Source: JAOUEA01 sp963821925 (GTDB lineage Bacteria; Actinomycetota; UBA4738; HRBIN12). Taken from it: 64,000 nt of DNA. The translations under genes and the position numbers were made by a program. Each line of letters starts with the position of its first letter. Position 1 is the first letter of the stretch. Below are positions 46,086 through 54,997 of this stretch, one piece after another. The notes under the pieces are model-generated. The model made no database searches, was not told the DNA's origin, and saw only the letters and a program-made list of their open reading frames with translations. The stretch covers positions 1-64,000 of the forward strand of contig CAWGFO010000011.1 in assembly GCA_963821925.1 (NCBI GenBank). The letters are read 5' to 3'.

Positions 46086-46751
46086 ATGAAGGGCGCGAAG
46101 ATCCTCTTGATCGATGGGCAGCGCCTCTTCGCCGAGGCACTCAGTTCGGTACTCGAAGGATACGGTGCCGAGATCGTCGGCCGCGCGTACTCCGGCAGCG
46201 ACGGCGTGAAGCTCGCCGCCGCCGAGATGCCGGACGTGACCCTCCTCGATCTGCGCCTCCCCGACCGGTCCGGACTCGAGGTCGGCCAAGAGATCCTGCT
46301 CGGTAATCCATTGGCCCTGCTCGTGGCGCTCACGGGTGTGCGGGATGCCAGCGCCGAGCGGGAGGCCATCCGCGAGGGATTCCGTGGGTTCATCCCGAAG
46401 GACACGCGGCTGGCGGGCGTCGTCAACGGCATCCGCGAAGTGCTCGCGGGTTCGGTCGTCGTGATCCCCTCCGCGCGCCCCGGAGCGGCCATCGGTCGAC
46501 CGGCGGGGGGGAAGGATGCCCGGCTGGCCAGCGACCTGACCGAGCGCGAACGAGACGTCCTCGTGCTCATCGTGAACGGGGCATCCAGCGAGATCATCGC
46601 TGACCGGCTGGGTATCAGCCGGAACACCGTGCGCACGCACGTCCAAAGCGTCCTCACGAAGCTTCAGGTCCATTCGCGGCTGGAGGCGGCGAGCTTCGCG
46701 GTGCGCCATGGCATCGTCGATCCCGGCGGCGGCCTCCGCGTCCCGGCATGA
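46086..46751 (+). CDS. LuxR/NarL-type response regulator
   Basis: 221 residues. Receiver domain about 1-120: the acidic pair is reduced to Asp10-Gly11 (LLIDGQRLFAEAL) but the phospho-acceptor Asp55 is present in TLLDLRLPDRSG, and the Lys in GFIPKDTR remains. The C-terminal LuxR-type helix-turn-helix reads LTERERDVLVLIVNGASSEI and LGISRNTVRTHVQSVLTKLQ. No histidine kinase gene is in the window. It probably controls the adjacent exopolysaccharide genes, together with the next regulator, which has a very similar C-terminal end (VHSRLEAA), suggesting duplication. Confidence 0.88.
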   Translation: MKGAKILLIDGQRLFAEALSSVLEGYGAEIVGRAYSGSDGVKLAAAEMPDVTLLDLRLPDRSGLEVGQEILLGNPLALLVALTGVRDASAEREAIREGFRGFIPKDTRLAGVVNGIREVLAGSVVVIPSARPGAAIGRPAGGKDARLASDLTERERDVLVLIVNGASSEIIADRLGISRNTVRTHVQSVLTKLQVHSRLEAASFAVRHGIVDPGGGLRVPA

Positions 46752-46861
46752 CCCACGCTCCCCGTCCGTGATGCACCTGCCGTATCGGTAGTGCGTCGGA
46801 CGGCCGGTGCCAGGGTGGGCGCAGATACGTACGGTCCAAACGCAGGCGACGAGGCGGTGGG

Positions 46862-47629
46862 GTGCTGGGTTTGTTGACGGACGAACGGGTGGCGGAAGAC
46901 CGGGGGGCGGGATCCAACGACCCGATCCGAGTGCTGATCGCCGACGAACACGCTCTGTTCCGTCAGGCGGTTCGCATCGTGCTCGAGATGGAGGACGACC
47001 TCCTCGTGGTCGCTGAGGCGCTCACCGGGAGCGACGCGATCGCCGAGGCGGAGCGAAGCCGCCCCGACCTCGCACTCCTCAGCGTGAACCTGCCCGGCGT
47101 CGACGGCCTGGCCGCAACCACCATCATCAGGGAGCGGGTTCCCACGTGCCGGGTGATCGTGCTGACCGACGAAGACGACCAGGACATCCTCCGTCGGGCC
47201 ATCGAGTACGGGGCGGCCGGCTACCTCACCAAGGAAAGTCCGATGTCCGCCCTGACGTCCTCGATCCGCTCGGTGCACGCGGGCGACACCCTCGTGCCAC
47301 CCAACATGCTCGGACCGCTGCTCGAGGGCATCTTCTCGCAGCGCCGAGAGCAAGGCGAGGCGGTTCGACTCCTCGCCCGACTGAGTCGGCGCGAGCAGGA
47401 GGTGCTGCGGCTCCTGGTCGACGGCGCGGGCAACGAGGAGATCGGGCAGGCGCTCGTCATCAGCCCGCAGACGGCCCGGACGCACATCCAACGGGTGATC
47501 CGGAAGCTGGGGGTGCATTCTCGCCTCGAGGCCGCCATGCTCGCGACCCAGTCGGGCATCGTCGACGAACTGGCGGCGTCACTCGGAGCCGGCCGAGGAT
47601 CCGGACATGGCGCAGGCCGCCGAGGCTGA
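46862..47629 (+). CDS. LuxR/NarL-type response regulator with Ser in place of the phospho-acceptor Asp
   Basis: 255 residues from GTG 46862. The receiver keeps Asp28-Glu29 (LIADEHALFRQAV), Thr in VIVLTDEDD and Lys in GYLTKESPMS. At the usual phosphorylation site the sequence is DLALLSVNLPGVDG, with Ser74 where Asp is expected. The LuxR-type DNA-binding domain is intact (LSRREQEVLRLLVDGAGNEE, ISPQTARTHIQRVIRKLGVH). This is an atypical receiver that may act without phosphorylation, by binding a ligand or by pairing with the upstream regulator. It lies 110 bases after the first regulator and ahead of the exopolysaccharide initiating transferase. Confidence 0.88.
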   Translation: MLGLLTDERVAEDRGAGSNDPIRVLIADEHALFRQAVRIVLEMEDDLLVVAEALTGSDAIAEAERSRPDLALLSVNLPGVDGLAATTIIRERVPTCRVIVLTDEDDQDILRRAIEYGAAGYLTKESPMSALTSSIRSVHAGDTLVPPNMLGPLLEGIFSQRREQGEAVRLLARLSRREQEVLRLLVDGAGNEEIGQALVISPQTARTHIQRVIRKLGVHSRLEAAMLATQSGIVDELAASLGAGRGSGHGAGRRG

Positions 47630-47931
47630 TCTGCGGCGACATTCGCCCCGTCGCACGACCGATCGCCCCGCGATCCGCTCGCTCCCACCGCGTCGTGTGA
47701 CCGAGGGATCGGCGTACCCCTCGTACCCATCCTCTCGCTCGGCAGGGGTACCCGCATGGGGTCAGATGCAGCAGGAACCCTTGCGCCGCTGCTAACTCCG
47801 TACCGTTATTACGCCGCTCTACGCATGCCTTCGGTGACCGGTAGTTGAACACTCGGTGTCCGGTCGGCGACATCTCGCTGCCAAGGCTCGACGTCGTTTC
47901 GGGGACCGATACCGGCCAGGGGTAGCTTGCG
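47630..47931 (+). promoter_or_regulatory. 302-base gap before the exopolysaccharide initiating transferase
   Basis: No ORF or RNA gene is supported here. The stretch is relatively AT-richer around 47790-47850. It has short GC-rich pairs (GGGTACC type) near 47747-47760. Its position after two regulators and before the first glycan gene makes it the likely promoter region. Confidence 0.35.
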
Positions 47932-49512
47932 GTGGATGCATACACAGCGGAAGAGGAACTGGTCGTCTCGACCGAGACACACGCGCGACCACGACATCGG
48001 TGGATGTCGCGACTCGGGCTGGGAACCCTCCGTCGAGCACCCTCGGTGGGACAGGTCGCTGCTGCCGCTGACGTCATGATGCTCGCCCTCGCGACGGCGG
48101 TCACCACGCTCTCGTCGCCGCCCGCACGCGATCCGTCCGTCGCCGGCGCCTATGCCCTCTTGGCCCTGATCTCGCTGCACCTGCTCGCGCCGCGCCGCGG
48201 TCGCCTCCATCCCACGGTGGTGAAGGACGTCGGATGGGTGCTCCAGCGCATGGCGCTCCCGCTCCTCGTGCTCGTGCCCTTCGTCGACGGCTCTCCCCGG
48301 GTGCTCGCGACGATGGTGCCCGTCGCGATCGGTGGCGTGCTCGCAGGAAGGGTCGTCGGCTCCGCGATCCTCCGCGGGGCGCGCGTCCGGGGCACGGCGT
48401 GGGATCCGTGCCTGATCGTGGGCACCGGAGACGTCGGACAAGCGCTCGCTCGTGTGCTGCTCTCGCATCCCGAGTACGGGCTGCGACCGAGCGGCTTCGT
48501 CGGAGACGCGGACCCCGAGGGCTCCGTGCTGCCGCTGCTCGGGAAGTTCGACGACCTCCCGTTCGTCGCCGGGGATCGAGGCGTGACGAAGGTGGTGATC
48601 GCGGACCCGGAACGGTCCGATGCGGCGATCGCCCGGATGCTCACGAAGGAGAGCGCCGGGGCACTCGAACTCTTCGTCGTGCCCCGGTTGCCCAACGTCG
48701 GGGTCGTGCCCGGCACGCAGTGGGTCTGGGGGATCCCTCTCGTCCACATCGATCGGTCGATCTTCCGCACCGCGTCGCGGGCCGTGAAGCGCCTGACCGA
48801 TGTCGTGCTCGCATCCGTCGCCGTGATCCTGTTGTCCCCGTTGTTCGTGGCGGCCGCCATCGCGACACGCCTGTCCAGCCCGGGCCCGATCCTCTTCCGC
48901 CAGACGCGTGTCGGCCGCAACCATCGGCTCTTCGACATGTTGAAGTTCCGTACGATGACCGTCTCGGACGGCCCGGACACCGCGTGGTCCGGCTCCGTGA
49001 GCGACGAGGCCCGCCAGACCAAGGTCGGTCGTCTGCTCCGCCGCACGAGCATCGACGAGCTGCCCCAGCTGTTCAACGTGATCAGCGGCCACATGTCACT
49101 CGTTGGACCTCGCCCCGAGCGCCCTCACTTCGTCGAGCAGTTCTCGGAGGCGGTGCCCGGGTACTACGACCGTCACCGTGTCCTCGGCGGGATGACCGGC
49201 CTCGCGCAGACGCATGGGTGCCGACAGGGCTCGATGGAGGCGATCCCCGTCCGCGCGCATTTCGACAATCAGTACATCGAGAACTGGTCGTGGTGGAACG
49301 ACATCGCGATCATGCTCCGTACGTTCCGCCTCGTCGTGACCGGCGATGAGCCCGCGTCGGCCGACGCGTTGGGGCAGATCGCTTCTCCACGGATCGACCC
49401 GTCCGTCGCAGCGGGACCCACCCTCGATCTGCGGGACGACGAGGCTCCGGTGGTCGTGACCGACCCGTCGAGCACGCGACCCGCGCCCGACACCGCCCAC
49501 GACGCGGCATGA
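47932..49512 (+). CDS. Exopolysaccharide polyprenyl glycosylphosphotransferase (initiating enzyme, long form)
   Basis: 526 residues. Four to five N-terminal membrane helices (LALATAVTTL onwards), a CoA-binding-like Rossmann domain (DPCLIVGTGDVGQALARVLL), a further helix (DVVLASVAVILLSPLFVAAA) and the catalytic sugar transferase domain: FDMLKFRTMTV, LLRRTSIDELPQLFNVI and MSLVGPRPERPHFVEQF. It transfers a sugar-1-phosphate from a nucleotide sugar to undecaprenyl phosphate, the first step of a Wzx/Wzy pathway. The C-terminal 60 residues form an acidic, Pro-rich tail not seen in most relatives. The start is uncertain (ATG 47938 also possible). Confidence 0.9.
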   Translation: MDAYTAEEELVVSTETHARPRHRWMSRLGLGTLRRAPSVGQVAAAADVMMLALATAVTTLSSPPARDPSVAGAYALLALISLHLLAPRRGRLHPTVVKDVGWVLQRMALPLLVLVPFVDGSPRVLATMVPVAIGGVLAGRVVGSAILRGARVRGTAWDPCLIVGTGDVGQALARVLLSHPEYGLRPSGFVGDADPEGSVLPLLGKFDDLPFVAGDRGVTKVVIADPERSDAAIARMLTKESAGALELFVVPRLPNVGVVPGTQWVWGIPLVHIDRSIFRTASRAVKRLTDVVLASVAVILLSPLFVAAAIATRLSSPGPILFRQTRVGRNHRLFDMLKFRTMTVSDGPDTAWSGSVSDEARQTKVGRLLRRTSIDELPQLFNVISGHMSLVGPRPERPHFVEQFSEAVPGYYDRHRVLGGMTGLAQTHGCRQGSMEAIPVRAHFDNQYIENWSWWNDIAIMLRTFRLVVTGDEPASADALGQIASPRIDPSVAAGPTLDLRDDEAPVVVTDPSSTRPAPDTAHDAA

Positions 49513-49579
49513 TCGTGAAGAGGTAGGATCGGTCATCGCCCACAACAACCCCCGTCTGCGATCCACGTCACTCATCGCG

Positions 49580-50377
49580 GTGGCGCTCCTGCTGATCGTC
49601 GGGACCATCGCGGCGCTCCCCGCGTCCGCGAGCGACCGGCCTCGGTTCCATCTCGAGTGTCCGTTCGTCCGCCATCGGATGGCGGATCCGATCGTGCATC
49701 CGGGCGAGCCGGGCGCGGGTCACCTGCACGCGTTCTTCGGCAACAAGACCACGGACGCCTTCTCGACCTTCCGCTCGCTGCGCACGGGCGGTTCCACGTG
49801 CGGCCACCCCGGCGATCGGTCCGCGTACTGGACGCCGGCCGTCTACTCCGGCGGCAGCGTCGTGCGCGCGATCGACGCCGACTTCTATTACCGCGGTACG
49901 ACGGAGCCGTTCACGGCGATCCGACCGTTCCCCTCCGGGTTGAAGATCATCGCGGGCAACGCCGACGCCACCGGCCCCCAGGACCGTCGCGTCATCGAGT
50001 GGAGCTGCTCAGGAGGGAGCAACTACTCCACGCGTCCACCGAACTGCGGCGGGGACTACGTTCGTGCTCACGTGAGGTTCCCCGAGTGCTGGGACGGCTC
50101 CCGTCTCGACAGCCCGAATCACACGGCGCACATGCGCTACGCGGTGAAGGCAGCGAGCGGCCGATCCGTCTGTCCCCGCAGTCATCCGGTCCCGGTTCCC
50201 ATGCTCGAGTTGACCTTCACGTTCCCCGTCCACGACGGCTCCACGATCTCGCTGGCGACGGGGAAGTACTTCACGATGCACGCCGACTTCTTCAATGCCT
50301 GGAACCAGACGGCCCTCAGGGGGCTCGTCCGCCGCTGCATCCACGCCGGCATCCAGTGCCCCGCCTTCACGGCGTAG
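49580..50377 (+). CDS. Exported DUF1996 protein
   Basis: 265 residues from GTG 49580. The domain shows the DUF1996 pattern: HLHAFFGNKTTDAF, SAYWTPAVY, VRFPECWDGSRLDSPNHTAH, PVPMLELTFTF and FTMHADFFNAWNQ, with several Cys pairs. Conserved His, Asp and Trp suggest a carbohydrate- or metal-related site, but no activity is established to my knowledge. The annotated start gives a short signal peptide without basic residues (VALLLIVGTIAALPASASD); the frame is open upstream (for example RLRSTSLIA) but has no ATG, GTG or TTG, so the real start may be non-standard or hidden by an error. It sits between glycan genes and converges with a sulfotransferase. Confidence 0.8.
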   Translation: MALLLIVGTIAALPASASDRPRFHLECPFVRHRMADPIVHPGEPGAGHLHAFFGNKTTDAFSTFRSLRTGGSTCGHPGDRSAYWTPAVYSGGSVVRAIDADFYYRGTTEPFTAIRPFPSGLKIIAGNADATGPQDRRVIEWSCSGGSNYSTRPPNCGGDYVRAHVRFPECWDGSRLDSPNHTAHMRYAVKAASGRSVCPRSHPVPVPMLELTFTFPVHDGSTISLATGKYFTMHADFFNAWNQTALRGLVRRCIHAGIQCPAFTA

Positions 50378-51287
50378 GGGCGGCTCCGCCTTCCCGCGAC
50401 GCGACCGGTCGCGTCCAATGGTCGAGACTCTGCCCGATCATGTCGGCCGTCTCGCGGATGTCGTCCAGGAACGGCGCCTGGAGCTCCTCATGCAGCGCCG
50501 GCGGCATCGGGGGCGGCTTCTGAAGGTTCCGGGTTCGGAAGCGGCGGATCGCGTTGACCGCCCCGGTGGGGACGAGCGGCTCGACGACGCGGCGCACGGC
50601 CTTGTTCGTGAGGAGTCGCTCGACCAGCATGTTCGAAGGGACCCCCCCGACGTTGTGGGGCGTGTCCAGATCCGGCGAGAAATCCGGGTCCGCCCCGACG
50701 AACGCGTAGATATCGGCCACGACGCCGACCGGTGACCGCGTGAAGTCGTCGAAGAGGAAGACGTGGATCCGGTCGCGTGGGAACCGCTCGAAGTACGGGG
50801 TGAGCATCTCGTGATACCTGCCGATGCGCATCCAATGGGAGTCGGGTCGTGCCCAGTTCGCCGACGGTGTGAGGTCACGGTCCGGGTCGAACCGTAGACC
50901 CCGGGAACGCAGGTACATCAGATAGTCGGAGTACGCCCTGTCCACCGGCTCCCGCAGGCCGCAGATGATCTGCATCTCCGGAACGCTGGTCGCGATGCGT
51001 TCCGCCGCCTGCGGACACTCGATGTAGATCGGCGACGCTTCGCCGATGGCTCGGTGCCCTCCCTCCGACGGGAAGAGGCGCTCGTACTCCTCGATCGACC
51101 TGACGGGGAACCGATGGAGATCGGGGTCGCCGTAGAGCAGCCGCCCGCGTTCGTCGGTGCCGTAGGCGAAGAAGTTGGTCTCCTTGAAGGGACTCATGGC
51201 GATCTGTGGGTGCTCGTCGAGATACCAGTACAACGCCGTCGTTCCCGCCTTGGCGGCTCCGATCACGGCGAACGTCGGAAGCGTCAC
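50367..51287 (-). CDS. Sulfotransferase (PAPS-dependent)
   Basis: 306 residues from GTG 51287, which overlaps the upstream stop (GTGA). The 5'-phosphosulfate loop is FAVIGAAKAGTTALYWYLD, and the 3'-phosphate motif is REPVDRAYSDYLMYLRSRG, as in Sulfotransfer_1 enzymes. MSPFKETNFFAYG and IGEASPIYIECP are further family features. It likely transfers sulfate from PAPS to a hydroxyl of the exopolysaccharide or its lipid-linked precursor. It is last in a minus-strand run with P-loop kinase-like proteins and a glycosyltransferase. Confidence 0.88.
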   Translation of the reverse strand: MTLPTFAVIGAAKAGTTALYWYLDEHPQIAMSPFKETNFFAYGTDERGRLLYGDPDLHRFPVRSIEEYERLFPSEGGHRAIGEASPIYIECPQAAERIATSVPEMQIICGLREPVDRAYSDYLMYLRSRGLRFDPDRDLTPSANWARPDSHWMRIGRYHEMLTPYFERFPRDRIHVFLFDDFTRSPVGVVADIYAFVGADPDFSPDLDTPHNVGGVPSNMLVERLLTNKAVRRVVEPLVPTGAVNAIRRFRTRNLQKPPPMPPALHEELQAPFLDDIRETADMIGQSLDHWTRPVASREGGAAPTP

Positions 51288-51988
51288 CGAGGGAACTCCT
51301 CCACCGCTCGGCGGATCACGGCCTCGACGTCGTCCATCGCCTCTGCGATCGAGCGGTCGGTGTCGACCGAGCACACGTTCAGCCCGTCGAAGCGTAGGGA
51401 CTCGCTCGCCGCGTACCGCCGACGAACGTAATCCTCGGGCTCGACCTTCTCGCGGGAGGCGTTGCGAGCGAGCGTGACGGCCAAGGGTGCGGTCAGCCGC
51501 ACGACCGCGGCCGGCGCGGCGATCGAGCGGTAACACCGACCCTCGACACGCTGCAGCCAGCGAGCGAGCGGTCCGGTCACCAGGGCGTCCTGAAGCTGGG
51601 GTCCGTCAGGACCGTTGGGCGTGGGGAAGCGATCACAGAGCACGATCGAACCGTCTCTGGCGCGTCGGGCTGCGCGACGAAGCACCGAGCGTCGTTCGTA
51701 CGCCAACATCGCGGAGCGCACGGCGAACATCAGTGGGACGGATCTCGTGTCGTGGTCACCCGACGCACCGCTGTCCGCGCGCAGCCGTGTGGAGCGCTGA
51801 CCGGGGAAGACCGCGCGCAGCGTCGGCAGCAGTACGTGCGGGATCGACGTGAGGAGCGTGGCGGGAGGCTTGCCGACGTGGATCTGCCACACCAGGTGGT
51901 CATCGTGGAGGCGCCGCTCCATCTCCGCGATGATCGTCGACTTGCCGGTCGCCTCCGACCCGACGAACGCGATGACCGCCCCCCGCAC
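51284..51988 (-). CDS. Thymidylate-kinase-like P-loop protein
   Basis: About 234 residues. Walker A is IAFVGSEATGKSTIIAEMER; DGSIVLCDRFPTPNG matches the DRF/DRY motif of the thymidylate kinase family; the C-terminal region has an Arg-rich lid (YVRRRYAASESLRF). True dTMP kinase would be unexpected in a glycan locus; relatives in such loci are of unknown function and may phosphorylate a sugar or lipid. GTG 51988 is used, with TTG 51991 as alternative. It overlaps the sulfotransferase gene by 4 bases. HVGKPPATLLTSIP resembles HMGKPPRGV in the larger kinase-like protein at 60.9 kb, so the two are related. Confidence 0.8.
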   Translation of the reverse strand: MRGAVIAFVGSEATGKSTIIAEMERRLHDDHLVWQIHVGKPPATLLTSIPHVLLPTLRAVFPGQRSTRLRADSGASGDHDTRSVPLMFAVRSAMLAYERRSVLRRAARRARDGSIVLCDRFPTPNGPDGPQLQDALVTGPLARWLQRVEGRCYRSIAAPAAVVRLTAPLAVTLARNASREKVEPEDYVRRRYAASESLRFDGLNVCSVDTDRSIAEAMDDVEAVIRRAVEEFPR

Positions 51989-51995
51989 CAAGGAC

Positions 51996-52751
51996 CTAGC
52001 TCCGGGCGTCTTCTGAGGGCAAGGGGGCCTGATCGGTCGCCGGCGCTCGCAGGAAGGCGCGGACGCGTTCTGCGGCGACCCGCAGGTCGGCCTCCCCGTC
52101 GGGATTGTCTACGACCAGGAGCCGGCTGAGGATCGGTGGCGTCGCGGTGAGGATGTCGAAGAGCTCGACCGAGCGCACCGCCCAACGCTCGACCTCGGCG
52201 CGGTCGTCACCCGCCAGCTCCCGCCGCCGATCGGTCCGACCGATCGAGCGCTCCACGAGGGTCTCGAGCGGTGCCCGGACGTAGACCACGCGGTCGGGAA
52301 GCGGGACGAGCTCGACGAAGCGCTCGACGTCGGCGCGCTCGAACGGGGCTGCGGTGTAGACGAAGAGCTGGTATGCGAGGAGCAGCGCTCCCTCGTCGGC
52401 GAGCACGATCCGGCCGCGCGCGCGCCGACGCGCGAATGCCTGCATCCCCACCCGCCGCTCGACGTTCAACAGGTAGTTCCACCGCGCGACGGTTGAGGGG
52501 TGATGCCGCAGTCGGTCCCAGGCGAAGCGGGTGAACGCCCGATCGTGTCGAAGGACGGACGCGAACGCGGGGAGCACGACGACGTCGGCGACCAGGTTCC
52601 GGACCGTCGGATCCTTGGCCCAGCGCCGGCCGGGACGGTCGGTCACCAGATCCCAGGCGTCCACGAGCGGCCCCTGCGGTGCCGACTCGAGCACGCGCTC
52701 GACGAGCGAGCTCTTCCCCGCGCCGCTGCTGCCGACGAATTCGACGATCAC
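51996..52751 (-). CDS. P-loop NTPase, kinase-like
   Basis: 251 residues from GTG 52751, overlapping the stop of the glycosyltransferase gene (GTGA). Walker A is VEFVGSSGAGKSSLVERVLE at the very N-terminus. Farther on, GRIVLADEGALLLAYQLFVY looks like a Walker B or substrate region, and VYVRAPLETLVERSIGRTDR like an adenylate-kinase-type base-binding segment. It resembles small-molecule kinases but matches no named activity. It is the second of four kinase-like proteins in this locus. Confidence 0.75.
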   Translation of the reverse strand: MIVEFVGSSGAGKSSLVERVLESAPQGPLVDAWDLVTDRPGRRWAKDPTVRNLVADVVVLPAFASVLRHDRAFTRFAWDRLRHHPSTVARWNYLLNVERRVGMQAFARRRARGRIVLADEGALLLAYQLFVYTAAPFERADVERFVELVPLPDRVVYVRAPLETLVERSIGRTDRRRELAGDDRAEVERWAVRSVELFDILTATPPILSRLLVVDNPDGEADLRVAAERVRAFLRAPATDQAPLPSEDARS

Positions 52752-53941
52752 CGGGCGACCCCCTTGGCATCCGCGTCTTCGAGCACATCGCGGTACACGG
52801 AGGCGACCGCGTCGTGCATCGTGTCGAGCGTGAACCGGGCGACGACATGGTCGCGGGATCGCTGACCGATCGCCGCCCGCTCCTCCGGGGACATCGCTCG
52901 GGATCGGGCGATCTCGCGCGCGAATCCGGCGACGTCCCCCACCGGCACGAACGGGATGAAGTCCACGCCGTCGGCGAGCTCCCGGTGCGGCGGTATGTCC
53001 GACAGGATCACCGGGCACCGCGATGCCATGGCTTCCATCACGGCGACGGGGAGCCCTTCGCCGTGCGACGTCGACACGAACACATCGGCGGCCGCACAGC
53101 GCCGGAACACTTCGTCGCGGGAGATCAGCCCGGTGAACTCGACGCGATCACGCGCACCGAGGTCGGCGACGCGTCCGCGAACCGCCCCCTCGAGCGCCCC
53201 AGCGCCGACGATCAGCAACCGATCGTCCGGCGCCCCCTTCACGAACGAATGCAGCAGCGTCATGGGGTCCTTGACCTTCGCGAGCCTCGCGACGGACGCG
53301 ACGACGAACCCCTCGTGGTCATGGCGGACGGGCCCGGCGGCGAGGGCGGCGTCCACCCGATCGAGGTCGAAGCCGTTCGGAACGACGCGCCAGCGACCGC
53401 GGACGAGCAGCTTCCAGACCGCCGGAACGCTGTCGTACGCCGCACGGCTGCAGAAGATCACCCGCGAGTAGGCCGGCATCGATGCGACCATCAGCAACTG
53501 GTCACGCAGCGAGTAGTCGTAGAAGGAATCCTGCACCGTGTAGACGAGGGACCGCCGGGCGGTCCTGAACCTGCGGAGGGCGATGAGCGACAGCGGGACG
53601 AGCGCGCCGCTCTGCGGCGCGTGCACGTGGATGATGTCGTACGGGCCGGCGTCCATGGCCGACCGCAGCGCCCTGAAGAACCCTGGGATCGTGCCGTCGC
53701 CGGGGAACAACGCGATGGCCGCCGGCGCCACGAGCTGGGGAGGGAAGAACGTGCACACGGCGAGGTCGCGAACGTCCATCAGCGGCAGGCAGTGTTCGTT
53801 GTACTGACCATTCGTGGGCCCGACCATGAGGATCACGTGGAGGATGCGGAGCCGCCGACCGTCCGGGGATGCGGGATCCTCACTGAACGGTACGGCCACT
53901 ACCCCTTCGTCCCTCCGTGTGAGCGGCATCTCATCCTGCAT
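52748..53941 (-). CDS. GT4-family glycosyltransferase
   Basis: 397 residues with the GT-B fold of retaining GT4 enzymes. The N-terminal domain has ILHVILMVGPTNGQYNEHCL and IIHVHAPQSGALVPLSLIAL. The C-terminal donor domain has VVASVARLAKVKDPMTLLHS, LLIVGAGALEGAV, VEFTGLISRDEVFRRC and the EX7E motif in STSHGEGLPVAVMEAMAS. It should add a sugar from a nucleotide donor to the lipid-linked repeat unit on the cytoplasmic side. It overlaps genes on both sides (4 and 11 bases), so it is translationally coupled to the kinase-like neighbours. Confidence 0.9.
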   Translation of the reverse strand: MQDEMPLTRRDEGVVAVPFSEDPASPDGRRLRILHVILMVGPTNGQYNEHCLPLMDVRDLAVCTFFPPQLVAPAAIALFPGDGTIPGFFRALRSAMDAGPYDIIHVHAPQSGALVPLSLIALRRFRTARRSLVYTVQDSFYDYSLRDQLLMVASMPAYSRVIFCSRAAYDSVPAVWKLLVRGRWRVVPNGFDLDRVDAALAAGPVRHDHEGFVVASVARLAKVKDPMTLLHSFVKGAPDDRLLIVGAGALEGAVRGRVADLGARDRVEFTGLISRDEVFRRCAAADVFVSTSHGEGLPVAVMEAMASRCPVILSDIPPHRELADGVDFIPFVPVGDVAGFAREIARSRAMSPEERAAIGQRSRDHVVARFTLDTMHDAVASVYRDVLEDADAKGVAR

Positions 53942-54725
53942 CGCGGACCCCCCCGGCCGTCGTCCGCGCGTCAGCCACCAGGGGTCCGACGAGGAGCGCG
54001 ATCTCCGTCGGCGACGTGACGGACGTGTCGAACCTCAGGACGAGCGGCCGTCCGGTCGCCTCCGCTCGATCGAGGATGTCGGCGAACAGCGCCCGATAGC
54101 GACCGAGGAACGCGAGTGCTTCTTCGAAGGATCGCCCTTTCGTCGCGTGCGACTGTGACCGTTCGTTGATCCGGCCCCACAGGACATCGTCGGGGGCATC
54201 CAGCCACACCAGCACATCGACCGCGGACAGCCACCCCTCGAGCATCTCGGCCCACCATCGCCGTGCCCGAGGCCGCGTCCACAGCTCCGGCTTCTGCGCC
54301 CGAAGCCGAACGAGCGCGTAGAACGGACCCTGATCCAGGACGGCCACTCGATCCCGGTACGAGGGTCGACGTTCCAAGAGCCTCTGCCAGCGGGTTACGT
54401 ACGCGAGGAGCTTGAACTCGGGCCAACTGACCCTCGGGCGACGGAGGGAGTCGAGGAGCACCGGGATCGTGCGAGGGAGCGCGAGCACGACCTCCCGCAC
54501 GTGCCCAGGCGTCCGCGTACGGATGAACTCCGCGCGTCGGCAGCGTGGGTCCCCCTCGCAGATCGCGCGAGCGAGCGTGGACTTCCCGGCGCCGGCCACG
54601 CCGGCTACCTCGAGGAGCGTCGGTCGCCCGTCGTGCCCGTCCGCGCTCGGTGAGGCCACGGCTACGGCCCGACCCTGGCCACGTGCCGGCGAGGCGCCGA
54701 ACGCGCGGACGAAACGTGGGTGCAT
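53931..54725 (-). CDS. P-loop kinase-like protein
   Basis: About 264 residues from ATG 54725. Walker A is LLEVAGVAGAGKSTLARAIC; VAVLDQGPFYALVRLRAQKP is a Walker-B-like, substrate-facing segment; VDVLVWLDAPDDVLWGRINE and SQSHATKGRSFEE resemble the base-binding and lid regions of nucleoside kinases. The frame is open 290 bases further upstream, but that part looks unlike a protein, so the first Met after it is used. First gene of the minus-strand run, divergent from the Wzz-like gene. Substrate unknown. Confidence 0.7.
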   Translation of the reverse strand: MHPRFVRAFGASPARGQGRAVAVASPSADGHDGRPTLLEVAGVAGAGKSTLARAICEGDPRCRRAEFIRTRTPGHVREVVLALPRTIPVLLDSLRRPRVSWPEFKLLAYVTRWQRLLERRPSYRDRVAVLDQGPFYALVRLRAQKPELWTRPRARRWWAEMLEGWLSAVDVLVWLDAPDDVLWGRINERSQSHATKGRSFEEALAFLGRYRALFADILDRAEATGRPLVLRFDTSVTSPTEIALLVGPLVADARTTAGGVRDAG

Positions 54726-54997
54726 CGAAGAGCAGGCATGGCTGTGACCATACGGAGCGCCACGCCGTAGCCACACGCGTGGAGCGGTGTAACTCGTGTA
54801 CCTCGCCTGCACGAGGAACCCCCCAGTGTGTTCGCGCCCGCTCGCCCTCGCCCGGACGACGTACGCCCCGTACGGCACGCGGGGCATGGAGAGGGCGGCG
54901 CGTACGGCTACGGTGACCGTCTGACGTACGCCCTCCCGCATGACGGCGACAGCTGATCCGGGGCGCACGAGATCGAGCACAAGGAACGAGGGATCGC
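54726..54997. promoter_or_regulatory. Divergent region between kinase-like gene and Wzz-like gene
   Basis: 272 bases serving two diverging glycan transcription units. GAGGG lies just before the ATG at 54998. Repeated GTACG/CGTAC words cluster at 54850-54935. No clear promoter boxes or operator could be fixed. Confidence 0.3.

Noticed and set aside
51284..51988. Annotation as the housekeeping thymidylate kinase
   Set aside because: The P-loop and DRF motif fit the family, but the length, lid and glycan-locus setting, plus related neighbours, make a true dTMP kinase doubtful; left as kinase-like.
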